Source of the DNA: Chondrilla cf. caribensis
Lineage: Eukaryota; Porifera; Demospongiae; Chondrillida; Chondrillidae
DNA: 64,000 nt
NCBI GenBank assembly: GCA_964020155.1
Contig: OZ026562.1
Location: 1,545,001 to 1,609,000, forward strand
Direction: 5' to 3'
The notes below the pieces were generated by a model, which was given only the letters and a program-made list of their open reading frames with translations, was not told the DNA's origin and did no database searches. Below, in pieces: positions 39,229 to 64,000 of the stretch. The position numbers and the translations under genes were made by a program. Each line of letters begins with the position of its first letter. Positions within the stretch are counted from its first letter, which is position 1.

Positions 39229-41034
39229 TCATTCAACAAGTTTACTTTGATCCACGTACAACAGCATGCTTGTGGCAACGTCCCTCCCAACAAGACTGGC
39301 ATATTCGGTGATCTCCGACTGCATAACTTTGTTGAACAGAGCCTTGAAGAGATGGTAAGGTATGACCTGTTGTTCAAAGAGGAGCAATGTTTGATGAATG
39401 TAGCTTTCAACAGATTGCATCCCGTGCTCTGCTTCTTCCTCCAGGCGAGAGTACTTGGCTTTGTCTAGTTTGGCAACACATCTCTCGATTGGTTGCCATC
39501 GATACGTTTCAGGACAGAGAAGAAAAGAAGGAAAATAGTTCCCCTTGTATCTCATCTTATGACAGCTGTGGACATAATAACCCATGTAGTATTGATCCAG
39601 TCCTTGAATTAATTTAGACAAATGGTTAGTATATGCAATCTCATACAGAGCCGAGAAAACTCCAGGGGACAGAAAGCCGAAATCAGGATCATAGTACAAG
39701 TACACTGAAGACAAACACTGAGGCAGAAGGTCCAACACACCAACCATGAAGAGTTTACCATCGATGTAGTAATGGCAGTGGTAAGAGCCATATTCTGGTC
39801 CAGCCCCTTCACTGGAACAGGGGATGAGGGGAGAATCGACCAAGAAATTAGTAAATTGCTTTTTATCACATTCGGATTCCTCATCATGGTGGATTGCCAT
39901 CTGATACTTTTTATAAATGACGAAGGATTCCTCAAAGGTTCTGTCAAACTCAGGTGATCGCGGTGAGGATCTCACAAGATTGACATCTAATCGGTGAGCT
40001 TGACCTATCATGGGACAGTCAGCAACAATGAAATCAGCTAGAATCTTTTTCGCTTGTTGCACTACGGGTTTCTTCTTCTTTGGTACAGATTTGCTCCTAT
40101 TTTTTGAAGACAATTCAAGCTGTGCACCAGACACAGTGTCAGGGATATCCTGAAGCGTCTCGGGTGGTACATTAACGGTCGTAGGGGTGGCAAGTGTCTC
40201 AGGTGGTACATTACAGGTTGTAGGGGTGGCAAGTGTCTCAGGTGGTACAGTAGGGGTCGTATGGCCGGCAAGCGTCTCAGATGGTACATTAGAGGTTGTA
40301 GGGGTGGCAAGCGTCTCAGGTGCTACATTACAGGTTGTAGGGGTGGCAAGTGTCTCAGGTGGTACAGTAGGGGTCGTATGGCCGGCAAGCGTCTCAGATG
40401 GTACATTAGAGGTTGTAGGGGTGACAAGTGTTTCGGGTGACACTTCAGTGGGTGCTGAGGGGGGCATCTCATGGGAAACCTCAGAGTACGTATTGAGGGG
40501 AGCGTCAGACTTGGTCTCAGAGGGTAACGTGACGGGATTCTCAGAAGTCTTTTCCATTGGTTCTCCGGTAGACATGGAGGTTACGTTTTTGTCAACATAT
40601 TCCTCTTTATCCACAGCAGTATTACCAATTGGCTTCTTCACACTTCTCTTCTTTTCTTTTCTCGAAGGTGAAACTAACTTCACTGCTTCACTCTCCTTGG
40701 GTGGGTCTCTGATGGAGCCCGTGTGAAGATACTTCTTAAACTTGATGAGGGTTTTCTTTTGTGATTTTGACAGCGCAAAATTTGTCGCATCACATGATAT
40801 AGCGTACAGAGGACAACACATCTTATCGTTCTGTGGTTTATAACAATACTTGCCGCTTCGTCTCCAACCACGGTCTATCAAATTTTTGTAATCTTTGCAG
40901 GTTAAACGATGAGCCCACATTCCGTTGGAAACGAATCCGTCCTCACTGGAGCAATAGCCACATCGGTGTCCAGATGGACCCTTTGGTTCGTAGAAATATT
41001 CGACAATACTTGGCAGAGAACCTCTGGCTGCCAT
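39229..41034 (-). CDS. ATE1: Arginyl-tRNA--protein transferase ATE1, single exon, 601 aa
   Basis: ATE1 transfers Arg from Arg-tRNA to N-terminal Asp/Glu (and oxidised Cys) for the Arg/N-degron pathway, in cytosol and nucleus. The N-terminal domain has CGYC (C25, C28), MWAHRLTCKDYKNLIDRGWR and MCCP (C73, C74), the Cys set reported to bind an iron-sulfur cluster. The C-terminal GNAT-like half has KKYQMAIHHD, FLVDSPL, DGKLFMVGVLDLLP, SSVYLYYDPDF, YYMGYYVHSC and MRYKGNYFPSFLLCPETYRW. Between them, about residues 200-295, lie tandem about 20-residue Pro/Thr repeats (ETLATPTT, NVPSETLAGHTT) encoded by 60-bp DNA repeats at 40150-40440. These explain the extra length (human about 518 aa). No intron interrupts the frame, unlike every other gene in the window. 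The start Met is followed directly by the conserved domain. Confidence 0.96.
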   Translation of the reverse strand: MAARGSLPSIVEYFYEPKGPSGHRCGYCSSEDGFVSNGMWAHRLTCKDYKNLIDRGWRRSGKYCYKPQNDKMCCPLYAISCDATNFALSKSQKKTLIKFKKYLHTGSIRDPPKESEAVKLVSPSRKEKKRSVKKPIGNTAVDKEEYVDKNVTSMSTGEPMEKTSENPVTLPSETKSDAPLNTYSEVSHEMPPSAPTEVSPETLVTPTTSNVPSETLAGHTTPTVPPETLATPTTCNVAPETLATPTTSNVPSETLAGHTTPTVPPETLATPTTCNVPPETLATPTTVNVPPETLQDIPDTVSGAQLELSSKNRSKSVPKKKKPVVQQAKKILADFIVADCPMIGQAHRLDVNLVRSSPRSPEFDRTFEESFVIYKKYQMAIHHDEESECDKKQFTNFLVDSPLIPCSSEGAGPEYGSYHCHYYIDGKLFMVGVLDLLPQCLSSVYLYYDPDFGFLSPGVFSALYEIAYTNHLSKLIQGLDQYYMGYYVHSCHKMRYKGNYFPSFLLCPETYRWQPIERCVAKLDKAKYSRLEEEAEHGMQSVESYIHQTLLLFEQQVIPYHLFKALFNKVMQSEITEYASLVGRDVATSMLLYVDQSKLVE

Positions 41035-41195
41035 TTTGAGTAAGTTCCCACAATTTGAAATTGCACAATAGACTGTTCCGCAAGCCTAATCTGCTTCGGG
41101 ACGGATAAAGCGAACACAGCTTTCGTACAGCAGACATAATATAGGTCTACAATATCTTTTTATATTCACCTCGAATATTTGTATCAGAGGGATAA
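41035..41195. promoter_or_regulatory. Bidirectional promoter interval, ATE1 / ANKRD13C
   Basis: 161 bp separate the two divergent start codons, so both promoters and 5' UTRs overlap here. I see no TATA box at a clear position; ATATCTTTTTATATTC lies near 41151. Confidence 0.5.
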
Positions 41196-54009
<12,814 letters not shown>

Positions 54010-55996
54010 CTGTGCATTTTAAGATTGCCTCACACTTTTCATACTATACTGAACGTGTGGCAATAGTCTAGCTTAGCCATACCTTTCCTGAGAGCGGGTG
54101 TATAATGTACTATTGATTATGAGGAATGATTAGAAGTGTAGCTTGTTCCATCAACCTGTATGTTCCAACCCGAGGGTCACTGTCAGCAGTATAGGAAGGG
54201 GTGCATACATAATATGTGCATGCATACATACGGAACATGTACGTAGATCAACACTTGAGATAACCACGAATCACCTTATTCAAGGAATACATACGTAAAC
54301 AACAGTTAATGTTGTGGTTGTATTGGAGTTGAGTTGTTGTCCCAGGAGAGAGTTGAAAGTATACCTGTGTCTCACCAGTGTATGCTATACACAGCACCTG
54401 TCTGTGTATTGTACACAGTGGTCAGAGTATTTGTACCAATTTGCCACATACACAAAACTTACACACAGGATTAAGCATGCAATGTGAAGCACATCTGATT
54501 GCGATGTTCATAGTTTAATTGTTTATTATTCTTTTTTTTGTATCTCATTGTCAAAGTATGTACCCAAGCAGGAAGGGGAGACAGTTTGCGAGTGAACAAA
54601 ATGGCGAGATTGTCGTTGATAAACAAATCACAATTTCAAATCTTATTATGCATTTATGTATTCCAATATTTATTATTAACCCAACTTTCATGTTTTAGTA
54701 TTAATGAGGCTTGGTCTTCATAATATTATATGTACAATGCATGGGTGTCAGGCTATGCACAGAGGCGTAATATACCGTATAATTCATTCAATTATTTCAA
54801 ATTATGCAATTATTTTGAATTCTCATTAATCCACCACAATTCGTTTTCCAAACATAATATTATTATTGTGGTAGATAAGAGGTTTGGCGGATTAACTGGA
54901 TATCCATTAGTACTTGCAAATTATTATTATTATTTTGACTGAAAAATTTTGGGCAGATAATTAATGAAGCAGTGGTGGATTTACAAAATCCACTGAACAC
55001 ATACATAATGTTGCTTTTCATTTGTGGTGATCATAATCAGTATTTTGTGGTCGTAGTAATTTCACAGTACACTATAGCTAGTAATAATTATATTATGAAC
55101 GTACATAATAATATTATAATACGTATATACATACAATTGTTATGTATACAATGTATATGTATACAAAACAATGATAAGTATCATTATAAGCTATAATTAA
55201 TTTTACAATACTATAACAAACATACATAATAATTAATGTACAATACATGCGGATATAATAAGTTTTTCATGATGTGTATGTAACATAGATACGCATATAA
55301 TATATATATAATTATATGTACCAGAAGTATATCTTATACATTTATGTATTATAATATTATATAAGTACGTACATACATGATACTGGTGCATGTGTGTATA
55401 TATTACATACAACATTACCACCCCTGCAATAATGTGGAGCTGAATACAACATTGACATAATGATGTTATAAGCTGATAATTACACGTGACAATTTCATTT
55501 AGTGCATGTGTACCGAAGTGAATACAATGTCACACTTATGTGTCAATGTCATGCTTTACGAGCACATCTCTACATACTGTATACGTGGATATTGCACATT
55601 GCAAGTGCAACTGCACACAGGTGGATGCAATGAGGGCAAAAAACAGATGATACAACATTAAATTTTGCAATTTCTCTTGCACGTATTCCACATCTGATAA
55701 TAATGTCATAAGTTTTTATGTAGCTTTGTACTGTACATTAACTTTCATATGTACTTATAATGTTATATATGTGCAATTATTATGCCCACCATACACACAC
55801 ATATGTACGTATTATGCACACAATGCTAGCTCCATGCAGAAGAGGTAGTCAGATCAAAAGACTAAAATTCACCGTGTACAAGATTAGAGGTGCAATCATT
55901 TGTGATCTGCACATTGGGGTGTGCAACAAACCTTGGCACGAGTGCTCTGTGTGTACATAGAATACATGTACGTATAAAAACAGTACAAAGCGATGA
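54010..55996. other. Intergenic between convergent ANKRD13C and FDX2
   Basis: AT-rich, no gene seen. It holds the two 3' UTRs and a MITE-related fragment near 54.82-54.91 kb. Confidence 0.65.
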
Positions 55997-60942
<4,946 letters not shown>

Positions 60943-61134
60943 ACCAAATACGGAGGGAGCCTGGCTCGTAGATCTATCGGTGTCAATCTGCGAATACCGC
61001 AAAATCCTTAATTCTCTGTAGCGTTTGTGGCAGGTGATATTCTTGAAGGGAGGGTTCGATTATACTTGTATCTGAAACTCTAGTGTCACTAATCGGTTGT
61101 TGAAACAACTACAACCTGCTTTTGAGGAGAAAGA
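60943..61134. promoter_or_regulatory. Bidirectional promoter interval, FDX2 / signal-peptide gene
   Basis: 192 bp between the divergent start codons. No TATA box is evident. This is the second divergent pair with under 200 bp spacing in the window. Confidence 0.45.
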
Positions 61135-62140
61135 ATGATGCGAGTTTGTTCCTTGGTACTCACGGCCGCTCTGTTTGGACTGGCCGCCGCTCAATCCCCT
61201 TTGGACGAAGTGAACTTCGATGGTGCCATTAAAAGTCTCACAATTTACTTCAAAAGTCTTGCCCATGAAGTATTGAACGCAGAAGTAGCTGAAGTGAGTG
61301 TTTGCGTGTTTGTGTGTATACGTACATGTCGTAGCCAGAACGTACTAAAGACCTAGCTACACTCCCTTTAGGACGTTTTTAACAAATATCTAAATCTTTC
61401 CGAGTTAACAGAATATGGTTCGATCTCTGTTTCGAAAGACCTTCGGTAGCCGTCATAAAGTTATAGCCGCATTCAATCGGAGTGCCGTGAACATTAGCGC
61501 TTATCTATTGCATAACGCTTATGATAATCTATCTCTGTGCACGGATGAGTTGCTATACCTAGCACGGATATTGCTTTGTTTTGTGTTCTTTGCATTCGCT
61601 AAGCTCGCCCTCAACAACCAGCGCCATTGCACTCGGTACCTTCAGTTTCACATCCGACTCCTCTACCCCTCGTGGCGGGGTGACTGTATACCCTTCTGCT
61701 GAGTATGGTAAACACGCCGCTTTCATCTCGTCTTTGATGAACTCACCCGGATCGACTTGCGGGTTTCACTGTTATTAGATAATTGGGCGTAATGCATTTA
61801 TCAGACGCTGTACAAAGGGGAGATTTAACCGCTGTAAAAACGAATTAGAGTAGACAATGAAATAACTTTTCTTGGTTGTGACATCCTTGCAGAGATTATT
61901 AACTCTTTGTTCCGATTGTGTTGTTAACTAATAAAATTTAATCTACTAATTTCGGATGGAAACCCTTTGAGCAGTGTTCAAAATTAAGTGTGTTGCATGT
62001 TTTGATGTTACATTGTTGTTTGCTGTCATCTAATGTAATTTTGGATATAAATTGAGGAATGCACCAGCATGTACATATGCACGTATGTACGTATGTATGT
62101 AATATGCACATGTGCATACACACGCACACAAACACAAACA

Positions 62141-62213
<73 letters not shown>

Positions 62214-62717
62214 TGCTATCTGGACTCTCTATCTCCGTTTATTTACAGAAATATTACCAAGATTCTCTTTTGAACACAACCACTGGACGCTTAGCAGACG
62301 AAGTGAGTATTTCTATAGTGTTCACAGTAGGAGATAATGTTTCACATGTAAATGTAGATATATAATCAATCTGTTGATACGTAGCTTTGTTTGATTGTAT
62401 GAACAGAGTGCTCATATTACAATTAAATGTCCATATGAACACTTACATGTAGTATGTGTATGTGAGTACATATACACCAAGTCGCAATGTACTGACAGAC
62501 AATCATGGTCATGTATAAGGGTTAGTAATTCCTTTGATGTTGGTTCCTTTGGCTGTTACCATGTACATGCTATATGTTATGTAATGTTTGTAGAAGGACT
62601 AATTGTCTGTGAGTCCACTTTTGAAGTAGAAACAAACTTCATTATACATTTCTGGTTTGAATTCATGTTTGAATGCATGTGTTTGCATGCGTGTGTGTCT
62701 AGTATGTGTGTGTAGGT

Positions 62718-62782
<65 letters not shown>

Positions 62783-63622
62783 CATGTGTGTGTGTGTAGC
62801 ATGTGTGTGTGTGTGTGTGTGTTGAGTATGGTGTAAATAAGCACCTCCTGCTCTTTTTCTACACAATCAGCAGCTGAAGTGTCTGTCAGCAGTTGATGCT
62901 TTTGGCTTCATTTGCTGTCATGGCAATAATGTTAACTGACAAACAAACACTCCTGTTTACTCAGTCAACCTTTATGTGCTGTGTGATGTGGGTACCTTTT
63001 GGACTCTGTGTAAATGTCTTGACTAGCTCTCCCTTTGTGTGTCTAAAGATCTTAATGAGAAACTGGTATTCCTATATTGTATGTACTTACATTTTCTACT
63101 TCAAACAGTACTCCACATTTCAGTAGTACATGTGTAGCCTTGATGTTGTGCTAATGTTTATAGTGCTTATAGTGCCTATATGTAGTTCACCTGATGGTCT
63201 GTAAGATGTTGTTATATGCAAATCTGTACATATATGAGCCTCGGTCACACTAGAACACTGAAGTGCTTTATTTCAAGTCAGTTTTTGAACTGGTTTCAAA
63301 TCACATCCCTACATACGTACATGTGTGGCATACTTGAATCGATTACATAATCAGTCGACTTAGAGTGTTTTATTCAATAATGTGTTAGTCTGGTTCAAAC
63401 TTAAAGCGATTTGGGAAGCATTTCAACAATCTAGTGTAACTGGGGCCACCAACATAGTCTGGTGTGACATTGCATTTCAATGCTCTCTTCTTTCTCTCAG
63501 TTTAATGAAATAAGAGGCAATTTCCAGGAAGTGGTAAATTTTGTTGTAAGCTCTTCCAATGCCGTATTGACAGCTCTTACCAACGGCTCTGCAAACAGCA
63601 AGACAATTCCGGAATGTTGTGG
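61135..63622 (+). CDS. 5' part of a secreted or membrane protein, possibly Cache/alpha2delta-like
   Basis: Exons 61135-61293, 62249-62302 and 63501-63622 are in phase; the gene continues beyond the window. The first about 20 residues are a clear signal peptide (MMRVCSLVLTAALFGLAAAQ). Next come an amphipathic, likely helical segment (FDGAIKSLTIYFKSLAHEVL), YYQDSLLNTTTGR, FNEIRGNFQEVVNFVV and a vicinal Cys pair near ECCG, with NTT and NGS sequons. The helical ectodomain start followed by ECC resembles the N-termini of calcium-channel alpha2delta and CACHD1-type Cache proteins, but the diagnostic VWA and Cache domains would lie outside the window, so this is a weak guess. Two adjacent Met codons start the frame; either may be used. 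Confidence 0.55.
62122..62211. repeat. (CA)n microsatellite before exon 2 of the signal-peptide gene
   Basis: CA run ending about 38 nt before the exon 2 acceptor at 62248. Confidence 0.95.
62716..62822. repeat. (GT)n microsatellite with TAGCATGTG interruptions
   Basis: GT runs separated by two TAGCATGTG interruptions, intronic. Confidence 0.9.
63239..63447. mobile_element. Dispersed element, AAGTGCTT family, second copy
   Basis: CTCGGTCACACTAGAACACT at the left and CAATCTAGTGTAACTGGGGC at the right are imperfect inverted repeats; interior motifs match 46255-46446 (AAGTGCTTTATTTCAAGTC, GATTACATAATC). Confidence 0.6.
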
Positions 63623-63796
63623 GTGAGTAGATGCCGTGGTGTTGTGTGTATGCACCCTACACAGATTGAGCCACATTTGACCAAATTAGTGTTGATATTG
63701 TGTCTGGTGATAAATAATACATGCACATGCTGAAGGTGGGAGTGTTACATACGTATGTACGTACATCTTATGTATGTAGCGTATGTGTATGTATGT

Positions 63797-64000
63797 GCAG
63801 TATAACTTGCTTAGTGAGTATCCTTGGTAGTATGTGTGTATGTTGGATAATATGTACACCTCACTCAGTTCCTAGAGCATGTGAAGTATACGTACCTACC
63901 TACGTACCTACGAACTAGTGTTGATGGTCAGTACCTCTGATAGGAAATACAGATATGGTGATTACTTTGAGATACACTTACTAACCAAGCTGAACTGTAC
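63797..64000. mobile_element. MITE-like element, AACTTGCTNAGTGAGTACC family, at window end
   Basis: Left GCAGTATAACTTGCTTAGTG, right ACTTACTAACCAAGCTGAAC plus TGTA; internal CCTCACTCAGTTCCTAG and TACCTCTGATAGGAAATAC. The right end coincides with the window edge. Confidence 0.65.

Noticed and set aside
39387..40726. Plus-strand frames opposite ATE1, including a 179-codon Val/Gly/Ser repeat frame
   Set aside because: Shadows of the ATE1 coding strand and its 60-bp repeat.

Overview
The window is animal (metazoan) nuclear DNA. Genes are split by GT..AG introns with in-phase joins, the encoded proteins are animal families (DEPDC1, SHOC1, ATE1, ANKRD13C, FDX2), and there is no operon or Shine-Dalgarno organisation. 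Non-coding DNA is unusually rich in (CA/GT)n tracts, TACA-type simple repeats, minisatellites and short inverted-repeat elements. An invertebrate with fairly compact genes is likely; a sponge-grade animal is my guess, not something the sequence proves. All gene models were assembled by hand from reading frame, splice signals and phase.

Layout. 1-9.2 kb: no gene found; minisatellites, a perfect-TIR MITE and simple repeats. 9.38-12.13 kb (+): DEPDC1-family gene, 8 exons, 505 aa. 12.34-27.52 kb (+), possibly to 35.49 kb: SHOC1, a meiotic crossover protein with an XPF-like core, 24 or 26 exons, starting only 212 bp after the DEPDC1 stop. 27.8-34.9 kb: a complex satellite array of ~190-206 bp units in both orientations, carrying a 37-nt palindrome in the younger units and interrupted by a Penelope-like retroelement tail and by a tRNA-derived SINE with a clean target duplication. 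35.5-39.2 kb: gene-poor, with a GC-rich block that may be an LTR remnant. 39.23-41.03 kb (-): ATE1 as one uninterrupted 601-codon exon. 41.20-54.01 kb (+): ANKRD13C-like gene, 13 exons, 481 aa, divergent from ATE1 across 161 bp. 56.00-60.94 kb (-): FDX2, mitochondrial [2Fe-2S] ferredoxin, 6 exons, 203 aa. 61.14 kb to beyond 63.62 kb (+): the first three exons of a signal-peptide protein, divergent from FDX2 across 192 bp.

The genes are not an obvious pathway. DEPDC1 (proliferation/mitosis) and SHOC1 (meiotic recombination) are closely spaced head-to-tail. ATE1 and FDX2 are both iron-sulfur related, since ATE1 has an N-terminal Cys cluster and FDX2 supplies electrons for cluster assembly, but their proximity is probably chance.

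Most notable observations: an apparent 1-nt frameshift inside the XPF-like core of SHOC1, a predicted 16-nt microexon, a palindromic satellite with higher-order structure, an intronless ATE1 among intron-rich neighbours, introns whose 5' splice site is the first repeat of a microsatellite, and at least five MITE-like families, several ending in TACAGT. I found no previously undescribed multi-gene system.
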